From assembly GCA_013420905.1 (NCBI GenBank), contig JAAXNY010000013.1, positions 1,488,001 through 1,552,000 on the forward strand: a stretch of 64,000 nt of DNA, written 5' to 3'. Source of the DNA: Collybia mongolica (taxonomy: Eukaryota > Basidiomycota > Agaricomycetes > Agaricales > Clitocybaceae). Positions 48,813-59,343 of this stretch are shown here, piece by piece. Numbering within the stretch: position 1 is the first letter of the stretch; each line of letters opens with the position of its first letter. The notes below the pieces were generated by a model. That model worked only from the letters and a program-made list of their open reading frames with translations. It was not told the DNA's origin and made no database searches. Both the position numbers and the translations under genes were made by a program.

Positions 48813-50052
48813 TCAAGCCCATACAAAGGAGGTTCTAGTGGGGATATCTAGATTCTTCGCAACAAGCTCAAGGTTGCGACCACTGTCAGTCCTTCTAAAT
48901 ACAAGAGTACCCGCGGAGCCTGCCACACCAGCAGCGACCAGAAACTCCTCAGCCCCCTTGTCCGCAGGTCCAAACTCCATACCTCTGATCTGGTCGATCC
49001 CGGTGAAGACCTGGTTCACTAGTCTTAAACCCTCGCTATTGGTGCCCCGATTGACATGCTCGAATATGGCAATCGAGTCTCCGCGAGGATCCTGAACACC
49101 AACATTCCGGTTTGAGACGTAGATGTAAGGAACGGGGAACCTTCTCGTCGGTGTCGGGATCTGGATCTCGCCAGCTGCGAATATCGCGCCTTGAGGCTGG
49201 TCGGGGGGGACTATGGATACGGTTTCGAAGATAGTTGATGTGCCATTGGGTGCCGTGGGGATACTTTGCACGGAAAGTGTCGAGCTTAGCTCATGGAGAG
49301 TGAAGAGGCGGTTGTCTGCGTCCGTTTCAGTCAACTCAATTTTGGAAGACACCTTGGGAAACTTACTAAAAACACGGATATGCCTCGGCCCGCTGCCCTT
49401 TGGTTGCGGGAATGAGCCCTGGATTTTCCAGCCTCCACTATAACTGGTTCGCGCCAGTCTCCAGATAGTGTCTCCACCCTAATGAGTTTTTAAATTTAGG
49501 ACCGGCTTTATCATGATCGCATGGGCAAAGCTAACCAAATCAGGGACAAAGACCTCTCCGTTGTTTTCCAGAGCCATGTGAGGGTGGGAAACGCTCGTTG
49601 AAGATTGGAGGGGGAAGGTGATCAGAGGGGCTGAATCATCAAAGTTGGTTGGGGAAGTAGTAGTGCGGATGATGCGACCATCTCCAGAGTTGTAATTGAA
49701 TACGGCTACTTCGCCTGTGGAAAGTGCGGACGCAAACGCTGGGCTGTCACCACCGGAGCTGATGGTCTCAATGGGACTGGACACGGCGCCCCCAGCACCG
49801 ATGTTAAAAGACTGGAGTCCACCCAAAGAAACCTCGTTGGTAGCACTGGAGAACACTGGTCAGGGGACGGCCTACTTCATCATCTTTAACGTACTAGAGG
49901 ACACTTCTGTTCGTGGGATGAAGCGATAACCAGGATGGATTGGGTCCTGAGGGATGTTTGGCAACGAGAGATATAGAAGAAGTTGCCGCATTGAAAAGAT
50001 ATGTCGCAATAAATACGTCGTAGCCTCCAGCAAGAATAGGGAAAGCGACCAT
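48813..50052 (-). CDS. Lactonase-family seven-bladed beta-propeller protein
   Basis: A member of the lactonase / 6-phosphogluconolactonase-like beta-propeller family. The ATG at 50052 gives MVAFPILAGGYDVFIATYLF, then HPSGPNPSWLSLHPTNRSVL. An intron ending at about 49848 joins it to YATNEVSLGGLQSFNIG. Family landmarks are SHPHMALENNGEVFVPDLGG, then GSGPRHIRVF, NRLFTLHELSSTLS and PYIYVSNRN, with LVAAGVAGSAGTLVFRR near the end and the stop at 48813. Short introns lie near 49485-49540 and 49320-49370. No signal peptide or membrane segment is obvious, so it is probably cytosolic. Which lactone it opens, if any, is not clear from sequence. Length is about 360 residues, normal. Confidence 0.88.
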
Positions 50053-50913
50053 GGCGCCGTTTTTTTCACTGGTCCAGGGATTGATAGTTCACCAAAAGAC
50101 CACCAAAACCTAACCCGCAGCAAGGGTTACGCCTTTTATAAAGTCCATGGGAAGAAGCAATGTGGCTCCTCAAGGAAATTTTTACCCCGACATGTGGACA
50201 TCGAATCCCCGTGGTATTGCTCTGCCATGACACCCGTCAAGAGACAGCGCACTCTAACAGGCCCGGCCAGTGGATATGGGGTAGCAAAAGCCTTCTTTCT
50301 CAATAACCGAACAAGGAGACACAAGGTGCGGTATATTCGCGGAAGAAAGGTGGATATTGGTAAAGAGAGGGAAGTGTGAGGGAAGATACCATACTCGGAC
50401 GGTCCTTCGCTTCAAATGTCTGGTGACCCAGGAAAAAGACTTCCGAATAACAATCACCTATAAACAGATGGACTATAACGGAAGCGTGTTAGAAGCGGGG
50501 TCTAGGATAATAATCGGATTAGGGATTACTATGCATATCCTTTGGGGGCTCCGAATCTTCACCATTATTCTGGCGACCTGGGTGAGTTATGATAAATATG
50601 GTAGCAGCCAAGGCGCTGAGTATGCAATTTGGATCATCAGGGTACTACTGTATGTACCCGCTCGTAGATTAATACATCTTCCCACGTGGAATAAAACAAG
50701 GACCTAGAATGATAGATAAAAAAAGAAGATACTCTTCGTCACGGGGGAGCGCATGAAGGTCGGCAAGTTGATGTTGCGCGCGGGCTCCAAGATCATATCA
50801 TAAGACTTCGTATCATTTCGGTATCACCTCATCACCAATGGACAGACACCAAATCGGACTAGTGCAATCTCGAGTCGAGGTTTCGCGAGGTGGAGGGGGG
50901 GGGGCACTCAGAA
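50053..50913. other. Intergenic region, lactonase 5' side to F-box 3' side
   Basis: This 0.86-kb gap has plus-strand frames at 49954-50379 and 50357-50707 without any known domain. They overlap the lactonase first exon and are probably chance. The lactonase promoter must lie at the left end. A G-rich run is at about 50892-50904. Confidence 0.5.
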
Positions 50914-52007
50914 TCAAACAACATCTTCTCCCTCACTATCCTCATCTGCACTTTCGAGAAAATCGACTTCCTCTTCATCCTGAGCCGCCCAGAACCTCCA
51001 TTCAACCCTCTTCAAAGCAGGCGGCCGAATATAAACAGTCTCCTTCTCGTTACCCTCGAGAACAATGCCGCGTTTCCTGGCTACCCAACGTTCGCGAAAA
51101 CCCGTGTCGTCATACATTATGCACATGCAACGATCGCATTCACCGGTCCAAAGGTGGTGGTTTTTGTCAGCTTCACCAGACACCATTGTTGATCCAGAAC
51201 CAAAGTCTGCGATGGTTATCAATACAGTGTGGAGGTGATTCAAAGTACGAAAAATGCGTGCATAGTGCATCTATATGGTGACACTTTATCAGTTCCACTT
51301 ATTTTAGCGCGAGATTCGACTACGTACAGGTAACCCGAGACCACCTTCATAAACGATGATCTTCGGCCCAGGTGGACGAAACCTGACCACGGAGCACGTA
51401 TGACAGAGGCCGCACCATATTTTTGGCTGTCGCATTTTGAGGATTCTCAGTTCGGGTAGAATTCCTCCTATGTTGTGAAAAACTAACGGCGAAGGCCATG
51501 GAAGTCCACGAATATCAAGTTCAGTGACTGATGAAGGCACATTTGTGAACGGCAGTCGGTCTGCAGGATCGTCAGAGCCATGGTGTGGCATCATTCGAGG
51601 TGACAGCCAATCGAGTCGTATTGCCGACAAACACCCGAATCCTTGAAGGTTCCAGATTGTTGTGTATTTGGAGTCAGTTTGAACGCAATGAATAAGGCTG
51701 TTTCTGAGTCAGTGGAATCCTGTGATTCTGGATGAATAGGCCCGACAACTAACCTGGTCCATTTCCTTTTCAATTCTGGAAACATGACATGTGCCAATAG
51801 GACATCTGCTGGTGATTGGAGAAAGAAGGTGTGAAACCAAAATTCAAGTGATAAGGCTCGATATGCTTTGCATGTGAGCGTGAGGGGTTGAATTAAAGAC
51901 CACTTCTGCTTTCGTGATACACCGAGTTCCTCTGCAGCAATAGTTGTTTCATCTAGGTTGAAGACATATTTGAAGATTTCGCGAACGAGCTCGGGAGGCA
52001 GATACAT
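50914..52007 (-). CDS. F-box-like protein of agaric type
   Basis: The N-terminus MYLPPELVREIFKYVFNLDE is an F-box-like start, followed by LTLTCKAYRALSLEFWFHTF. This pattern is common in the large F-box families of agaricomycetes, which serve as substrate adaptors for SCF ubiquitin ligases. Introns near 51700-51755 and 51270-51330 join RKWTS to LIHCVQTDSKYTTIWNLQG, and GGLGLP to MHYARIFRTLNHLHTVLITI. The C-terminus is acidic (EEEVDFLESADEDSEGEDVV), ending at 50914. I chose the ATG at 52007; the same frame stays open upstream to about 52103 without another ATG, so a longer first exon is possible. If so, its true start may have been displaced by the LINE inserted at 52176. About 330 residues; the target is unknown. 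Confidence 0.75.
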
Positions 52008-52414
52008 GTTATAAGAAACCCTCGCGTTGATTACGAGTCTCCGAAGCTTTGCATCCGCGTCGTTCCTGGATGAGTATACAATGTTAAGAACTTGGATTAT
52101 CAATGACTAATGACTAGCGACTTGCCAGCTGCTGTGCTTGACCTTGGATTAATTGATGAGCAATCAGCGACTCCGTTTTTTTTTTTTTTTTTTTCCTTCA
52201 ACGCTTTTATATACCGCAATACAAAAGTACAGTAGCGGTCACGTGTAACCGTAGTCGTATCAAGCCGAGTCAAGATATGTCCATTATAGGCCGTCATATG
52301 AGGCAGGTCTGGATTGCCCCGCCCGTTCCCGGTTGGAAGCGCTCCCTGAGTGAGCCCCCTTGTGAGGGGCCGTAAAATAGTCCCTTGCGGGAAACGAGAG
52401 CAGGCGTCGTAGCA

Positions 52415-52592
52415 GGGGGGCTCGCCCCCCGCGCCTCTCAATCCGCTTGGTAAATAAGTATTAGTGCGGCCACCCCTGCCGACAGGTTCACCGGGGGGGC
52501 TCATCCCCTTGGAGACCTCCTCAAGAGGAGGTCGACTTAGTCCAGAGAGGCCGAGGCCATGCATGACTGCTCACCCCAGGCCGAAGCCTGGG
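52415..52592 (-). repeat. Array of hairpins in LINE 3' untranslated region
   Basis: Four inverted repeats occur in the 3' UTR of copy 1: GGGGGG-CTCG-CCCCCC at 52415-52430, a G4/C4 pair at 52496-52508, a perfect 9-bp stem GACCTCCTC/GAGGAGGTC at 52514-52533, and a 7-bp stem CCCAGGC with CGAA loop at 52575-52592. The G/C stems have counterparts in the plus-strand element (60655-60670, 60734-60746), with different bases in the pairs and loops. They may serve as a recognition site for the element's reverse transcriptase, as in other stringent LINEs (inference). Confidence 0.6.
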
Positions 52593-52656
52593 ACTGATGC
52601 CTCGGTGTCGCGGCTACCCCTCAACAAGAACCTACTTACCGCCCGGTACACCCACC

Positions 52657-55600
52657 CTACTCTAATCGGGGTTCCCGGAAGACCCCAAAGGCCTTCGGGT
52701 TGTCGTGTAGGAAGTTGCTGACCCAGACAAGAGTCAGCGTCCTCCCGGGCCGGGTCTTCCGCTGGTATAGCGGACAGTGCCGGAATACATGTTCTATGGT
52801 CTCCTTTCCGAGGCCGCAGTCGCATCCGTAGGTCTCCTTCTCCTTAAGGAACCTTTGTCTGTACGCACCAATCGGCGCGTGGCCCGTTAGGGCCCGCGCT
52901 AGCCTGACGGTATTACTGGTGTTGGTGGACACCTTTCCGATCCAAGTCCCTCCTTTCAGGTGACTTGGCAGTAGCTGCTTACTCCCTTCGTGGAGCGGCA
53001 AGAAGTGGGACCCTATGTAAGACTTTTGCTTGGCCAATTCGCTCCAAGCGTCCGTCATACGCAGAACCGCGTCCGCCCTCGCCTTAGCGAGGGATGTGTG
53101 TTTTACTTCTCCATGCGGAAACTCCGTATTGGAGGCCGCTTCGTGGGCAAGTACGTGTTCGCGCACCTTGCACGCCTTTGGTGTGTGGTGCAGAGTGATA
53201 CTGGCGTCCGGTTTGACCGTTAGCCAGTAAGCGAGTTTGGCCGATACGTTGGCAGCCCATTTGTGTGCCGTGTGATGCGTCGGGTCAACGACCAGTTCGA
53301 TGGCATTCACGGAGTCTGAGAAGACATCAATTTTTCGGATGTCTAGGTTAGGGATGCCGAGGGCCTCGTCCACCCCTTTCGAGATGGCGCAGGCCTCGGC
53401 ATCGTCCGAAGTGGCATTCCCACAAGGGGCAATGCTGTTATACAGTATACCGTCCGACCAGACTCTCCAGGCTGAGGTAGCCTGAAGGTCTTCGGACCGC
53501 GGAACGGACCCGTCGCATATGATCGCGACTCGTTTTGGGTCATGCTTAGCTTCGTTGATTCAGTTAGTGAGAACTTTCCCGAAATCAGCGAGAGCCTTCT
53601 TCCTCTTCTCCTTCTCTTCTTCAGGGGGAGGGGAGGGTCTGATCTCCACCCTTTCGGCCGCCCAGTCAAGTAATCGACTGCCCGGTTGCGTGAGGGGGAA
53701 CACTGGGGATGCATCATCGCTGCAATCCTTTAGTCGGGCAAATGAATCCATTATCCCGGATTTGATTCTGCGCCTCTTGGCGACAGACATGCGGCTGACT
53801 GACAGGTGTGCCTGTCCGTCAATTAAGTTCCTGACCGCGTGGCTCTTGGCCAAAGTCCGGACGCGGTAATGGCTCCTCTCCACCAACTTACGGATGTGCA
53901 AGTGGATGGGCGGAAGGCCTGCGAGGGTCTCCGGGGCCCCTTTTGGGGTGGTCCTGAAGTTGCCTGTGATCCATAGTGCAGCCTTTCGTTGCATCTTACG
54001 GAGTGCTTCAAGGTGCCCTTTGATGCAGGCCCCATCAACGTTCCATAACCGGCATCCGTACGTCGCAATTGGAAGTACACAAGCCCAGTACAGAGTTCTT
54101 TTGTGCACAGGCCTTAAGCCCCGTGTCGAGTTTCCAAGCGCTAACAGGGCCCTGCTTGAGGTCAGGGCCTTGTTCGCGTACATCTCCACGTGTTTCTTGA
54201 ATGAAAGTGCGCGGTCAAAGTAGAAGCCTAGGTATCTCCACAGGAGCCCCGGTTTCAGAGGGGTGGCCCCTGTATAAGGGGCATGGCCGAGATCTATGGT
54301 CGGATTGTCGTCCGATTTTAGAAGACTGAAATGGAAGCCCTCTGACTTCGCATGTTCTAGGATCAGGCCCATGGCTCTCGTCATGAGGAAGATGATGTTG
54401 TATGCTCTCTTGAGCATATCGTTGTTGTCTTCCCACGTCTTTGACTGGGATATGATGGTCCCGTCGTTGACGTAGGAGATGAGGTCAGATTCATTCCCAT
54501 TCCGTCTATAGAACTCTTTTATGAGAATGGCTAGAACAAGGGCCGACAGGATTGGGGATAGGGCAGAGCCCTGTCCCAGTCCTACGCTCAAGTCGAATGG
54601 GGGGGATTCATCATCTCCCCAAACATATCTGGTCTTGCGACCCACCAAGTACGACTGGAAGAACGCGACTATTTCGGGCGCGAACCCCTGGCCTTCCAAG
54701 ATGTTGATCATCACCTCATGGTTAATTGAGGGGAAAAATTGGGCGAGATCAAATGCGACCACGCTTGTCTTGACCCTCCTTGTCCATCCTTTGCGGACAA
54801 TGTGGGTAAGGAAGACTCCGGCATCTTCAGTGGAGTTCTGACGGACACCACCGAACTGGTTCGGGTGTAGTACTCCCGCCGCTTGTGCTTCAAACTGCAA
54901 GCGGGTGGATAGCATTTTCTCAATAAGCTTGCCCAGCGTGTTTAGGAGCACGATGGGTCTATAAGACTTAGGGGTGTCATAAGTCGCCTTCCCTGGCTTT
55001 GGGATGATGACCGTGCGCGAGGCTTTGAAGTGTTCCGGCCAGTGTCCGCATGACAGGCATGCATTCGCCAGCCAGACTATGACAGCCTGGGCTTCGGGTC
55101 CTATGAGGAGCCGTTTCAAATGCCTCCAGGTGATGTTGTCCGGCCCAGGGGCCGAACTGTTCGAGGTGCCCTGAAGGGCATCCCTCATCTCCTTGAGGCT
55201 AAATTTAGTCCAGCCCCTGGTCTCGGGGGCCTTCCATTGGTCGCCCATTTCAGCCATGTTGGTTGGTCTGTCGTGTGCGGAGTTGAATGTACTGTGGATG
55301 GCGTCCCACAGCTCTTCGTTTGTGTTGCAAGGGTTGCCGTTATGATTGATCGTAACGGCAGCAGGCGTCTTGCGAGGCCCTACCCAGTTCATGAGGTCCC
55401 AGGGCCTTTTAGTGGTGTGAGACACTTCCTCAATGCGTTCATCAAAGAAGACCCTCTTGGCTTGTCTGGTGGCCCTCTTTAGAGCCCTCCAGTCATCCCA
55501 TTCGTTAGTGAACATGGCCATCTCCTTCGCCTCCGTGCAGGTCGCATTCCACCAAGGCTTGGATCGGGTGCTTACACGCCCGGCCTTCAGCGACTCTGTT

Positions 55601-55661
55601 TCCAAGCCCATGCAAGTCACAAACCATCACATGATCCTTTCAAGACGACGGACCCCATTTC
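52657..55661 (-). pseudogene. LINE ORF2 remnant: reverse transcriptase + RNase H
   Basis: One frame covers an endonuclease-RT linker, RT and RNase H. RT motifs: NSSAPGPDNITWRHLKRLL, ASRTVIIPKPGKATYDTPKS followed by YRPIVLLNTLGKLIEK, SVVAFDLAQFFPSINHEVMI (motif A), GLGQGSALSPILSALVLAIL (motif B) and SYVNDGTIIS (motif C, with Asn for the first catalytic Asp). RNase H motifs: VAIICDGSVPR, TSDDAEACAI and IDVFSDSVNAI. A Cys/His cluster CDCGLGKETIEHVFRHC lies near the C-terminus. Two in-frame TGA codons interrupt it, at 55627-55629 and 53560-53562; no frameshift is needed. With the missing 5' part, the two stops and the altered catalytic site, the copy cannot be autonomous. Confidence 0.88.
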
Positions 55662-55678
55662 AACTTTAAAATCCTGAA
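55662..55678 (+). repeat. 17-bp direct repeat, left target-site duplication
   Basis: AACTTTAAAATCCTGAA occurs here and again at 60971-60987, directly after the poly-A run of the plus-strand LINE. It is the expected form of a target-site duplication made by target-primed reverse transcription. The last GAA also fits the RT reading frame of the adjoining fragment, so the junction has 3 bases of microhomology. Confidence 0.8.
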
Positions 55679-57520
55679 GCCCAGGCGGAGGGCGTCCTAC
55701 ATCCCCATCAGTTCGGAGGGGTTTGTCAGAACTCAACCGAAGATGCAGGGTGTTTCCTCACTCATGTGGTCCGGGATGGCTGGTCACGTGGGCTCAAGAC
55801 AAGCATGGTCACAATCGACCTTGCCCAATACTTCCCCTCAATAAATCATGAGGTACTAATCACCATCCTAGAGGGCCAAGGATTCATACCAGAAACTGTC
55901 ACATTCTTCAGGTCATACTTGGTGGGTTGAAAGACCAGATATGTGTGGGGAGACAATGAGTCTCCCCCCCTCAATTCAAGCATTGGCTTGGGACAAGGCT
56001 CTGCCTCATCTCCAATCCTGTCCACTCTCACCCTTGCAGTCCTCCTCAAAGAATTCTATAGGAGAAACCGGGAATCAGACCTGATATCATACATCAATGA
56101 TGGGACATTTATAGCCCAATTGAAGGCATGGGACATCAACATAGCCATTCTTAGAAGGGCCTATGACCTGATCTTTACCATGACAAGAGCCAGACTAATC
56201 TTAGAACATATGAAGTCGGAAGGATTCCACTTCTTGAAAAAGAAGTCAGATGCCAATCCAAGCATTGACCTAGGTCATGCCCCCTACACCAGGGTGACCC
56301 CACTCGTCCCAGGCCTCATTTGGAGGTACCTGGGATTCTACTTTGACTGCGGTCTCACATTCAAGAGGCACATGGAGATGTACACAAACAAGGCCCTGAC
56401 TTCCACCAGGGCCCTACTTGCACTAGGCAATTCTGCATGAGGCTTACGACCAGTGCATAAGAGAACCCTTTACTGTGCATGCATACTGCCTATTGCAATG
56501 TATGGATGCAGGCTATGGAATGTGGAGGGTGCCCAAATTAAGGGCCACCTAGAACTCCTGAGGAAAATGCAGCACAAAGCTGCTCTTTGGATCACAGGCA
56601 CCTTCCGGACTACCCCAAGAGGGGCCTTTGAGACCCTTGGAGGGCTACCTCCCATCCACTTACACATATGTAAGCTAGTTAAAAGAAGCCATTACCACAT
56701 AAGGACATTGTCAAAGGGACATGCTGTCTGGAATCTGGTCGATGGGCAAGCACATTTGTCAGTCAGCCACATGTCACCCACCAAGCAATGGAAAATTAAA
56801 TCAGGGATTATTGACTCATATTCCCATCTAGAGGACTGTAGCAATGATGCATCCCCTACCTTCCTACTCACAAAACCTGGCCACTGCATTGTGGACTGGG
56901 CTGCCAAGAAGGTAATTATTGAACACTCTCCAAAGCCAACAGGCAAGAAAGAGGAGAGGAAAGCTGCATTCAAGGAGTTCGGTGTGGTATTAACCAACCA
57001 AACCAACAATGCTAAATGCACCCTGGGGCATATTGCTATCATATGTGACAGGTCTGTCTCACACCACCCAGACTGCCAGGCCACTGCTGCCTGGAGAGTT
57101 TGGGGAGGTGGGTCACTTTACAGTGGTGCTGCCCCATGTGGAGATGCCATGTCAGATGATGCGGAAGCCTTCACTATCTCCAGAGGGATAGACAAAGCTT
57201 TCAGTATCCCAAATTTAGACACATCCATAGATGTCTTCTTGGACTCTGTGAATGTGATTAAACTGGTCTTAGACCTGTTGCACCACACTGCCCACAAATT
57301 GGCTGTCAATGTGACATCAAAACTTGCTTTATGGTTAACTATCAAACCAAATGCCACCATTGTGCTACATCACATGCCAAAAGCATGTGAAGTCAGGAAA
57401 CACCTTTATGCCCACGAGGCTGCCACAAGTTTAGAGGTGGCCCATGGGGAAGTTAAGCACACTACCCTTGCAAAAGCAAGGGCAAACACTGTCCTACGTA
57501 TGATGGATGCTTGGAGCACA
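55679..57520 (+). pseudogene. LINE fragment: RT palm/thumb + RNase H
   Basis: The fragment starts inside the RT (EAQAEGVLHPHQFGGVCQNS), in step with copy 1 (EAQAAGVLHPNQFGGVRQNS). It has motif A (IDLAQYFPSINHEVLITILE), motif B (GLGQGSASSPILSTLTLAVL) and motif C as SYINDGTFIA with Asn at 56096-56098. RNase H residues are kept in AIICDRSV, MSDDAEAF and DVFLDSVN. TGA stops at 55928-55930 and 56438-56440 stand where copy 1 has Arg. Homology ends after VLRMMDAWS near 57520. I count about 5 CpG in 660 bases (55861-56520), against 14 in 240 bases of copy 1 (54121-54360). It is an old, heavily deaminated sequence. Confidence 0.85.
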
Positions 57521-57645
57521 TCGCTTCTTGACTTGTTACCACGACGTGCACAGCCACCATCGTAGTCGTCATCGTCATTCTACGCACCCTGCTGCCCTAG
57601 ATCACCCCCGATAACACTCTACCAACCAAGCCCTGTGCCTCTGAC

Positions 57646-59343
57646 ATGGGCAAAGACAATCCACCCAGCCGATCCCAGCAATCGGCGGAACGCGCCTCGA
57701 AACCGCCGGACATTCGCAACTATCTTCGTGGGTCCTCCTCCCCTGCTCCATCCAGGAGCACAACTCCTCAGAGACCCCCGGGCCTCCCTACTATTGCACA
57801 ACGGGTCTTCTTTTGACCACCCACGCCTGCACCTGCATCGGAGGCGGATTCCTCCACTCCGATGGACACTGCGGCAGACGACGACACCATTACACTGTCG
57901 TCCACCAAAGGCAAAGCCCCAGCCCCAGCCCCCCAGGACCGAGAGGAAACCTTGGAGGGGGTGGAGATGAACTCCTTCCAGGAGAGCTTTGACAACCCCA
58001 CTGATGCTTTCCTCCCAACCGGTTCAAAAGAATCGGCAGAGGTGGACGTCCAGGCGGCTACCTCATTGCTCCACAACACAACAGAGCTTATGAACCTCTG
58101 GACTGAAAAGGGATATCGTGTCCCTGCACACCTCACTGACACTTTTGCCACTGAGCTCCTCCAGGTCGTATACTCGGCCTCCGAAATCGGCCTCATCCGG
58201 CATGTTGCCAATGGGACCTCTCAAGTCGCCGCCCTACAACAGGTCATTGACAGCCTTCGGAGCCAGCTCCCCCCTGACGCTCCCCCCGCCCCTAAGTACG
58301 GTCCCCCTGGATCAGGGCAGCGGCCCCCCCATTCGTCCAATGCTACCTCTGACCCTGCAGGTCTCCGCAGGCCCCAAAGGAAGCTTATCCTGGCTCGGTC
58401 GTCCAGACGGCCTCCGCCTCCCCCCCCTAGGCCAACCCCGGCCTCGTTTGCATCTACGGCAGCTGCTGCTGCCTCTCTCCCCCAACCTCCCCCTTCCAAG
58501 AGGAGAAAGGGCGCCGCTGCCACGGCAGAGGGACTAGTCCAAATGGCCAAGTCGTTCCCCTCGGCTCCCAATGCATCCATTGTCCAAGCGCAACAGATTG
58601 TTGCAGGCGGGGCTGCCATCTCCCGCACAAACACTGAACAAGCTCACGCCAACGTGAAGCGTTCCACCACCCACGGCTCCTCTCGGAAAGAAGTTGTGGT
58701 TTTCTGTTCTCCGCCGGTGTACTGGGACGACGCTCCCGTTATACCAACGATCAACAGTACTCTTGGTTCTAATCGCCGAACCATCCGCGCCATCGTGGAA
58801 ACACGGAACCATCTTGGGGGTTTGTCCCTCGTCATGGACTCTGTGCCTTCCGAAGATGATCTCCAGGTCCTCTACCAGTTCTTCGACGCCAAGGCGAAGG
58901 AGGCTCGAGGGGCTGATACAGAGACACGGGTTGAGGTCAGGTCCTCCAAGACCTTCCTCTGCATCCCCAACTTTCCCTTCTTTGGTACGACCGTCACATA
59001 TGACGAAACCGGGAAGCCCATTCCCATCACTCCATTGGAGGTCAAGACTATCCTTGAAACCTGCAAATGGAAAGGTGCGATCCATCTGTACCAAGGGGCG
59101 CTCCCCCGCGTGGTCAGAAACTCCAAAACGTCAGACTCATGCACTGTGTTCTTCAACATTTATGATTCTCGTGGAGGCACCCACCTCCGCAGCCTTCGGA
59201 ACAAGAGCTTCATGCTCGGGTCCCAGTCTTTGACCATCCTGCCCGCTGACAAGCAAATAGGGGTCCCTATCTGCACAAAGTGCTGGAGGTTTGGCCACCA
59301 CAAGGAGGTCTGTCCATTCAGAGCTCACAGGCCCTCTCAATAA
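57646..59343 (+). pseudogene. LINE ORF1 (gag-like, CCHC zinc knuckle), interrupted
   Basis: The frame from the ATG at 57646 (MGKDNPPSRSQQSAERASKP) runs to 59343 with one in-frame TGA at 57814-57816. An ATG at 57862 restarts the same frame for 493 codons. The protein is Pro/Ala/Ser-rich, with a helical region around TDTFATELLQVVYSASEIGL, a polyproline segment, and a folded-looking C-terminal half (KTFLCIPNFPFFGTTVTYDE onwards). A CCHC knuckle CTKCWRFGHHKEVC follows near 59273-59314. The frame stops 10 residues later, at the join to ORF2 sequence. ORF1 proteins of this type bind the element RNA. Further knuckles that normally follow are missing because of the internal deletion. CpG content is high. 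Confidence 0.82.

Larger units (their letters stand above)
52176..55661 (-). mobile_element. Non-LTR retrotransposon (LINE), 5'-truncated copy 1
   Basis: This minus-strand LINE ends in a 19-base T run at 52176-52194 (its poly-A tail), preceded in its own sense by GCGGTATATAAAAGCGTTGA and AGGA. It has a structured 3' untranslated region (52195-52656) and one long RT-RNase H frame. The 5' side is lost within or after the endonuclease. The 3' end matches the tail of the plus-strand element ending at 60970 (shared GGCCGCACTAA, CATATGACGGCC, GTTACACGTGACC), so both belong to one family. The type with ORF1, RT and RNase H resembles the Tad/I group of fungal LINEs. No target-site duplication was found for this copy. 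It lies about 170 bases upstream of the F-box start. CpG density is high, which suggests a fairly young copy. Confidence 0.88.

Noticed and set aside
53558..53564. TGA in LINE ORF2 as a recoding or two-ORF signal
   Set aside because: The frame is the same on both sides and the related fragment has CAA there. CpG decay of CGA is the simpler reading.
52176..55661. Target-site duplication for LINE copy 1
   Set aside because: I compared the flank left of 52176 with sequence around 55640-55661 and after 60987 and found no convincing direct repeat.
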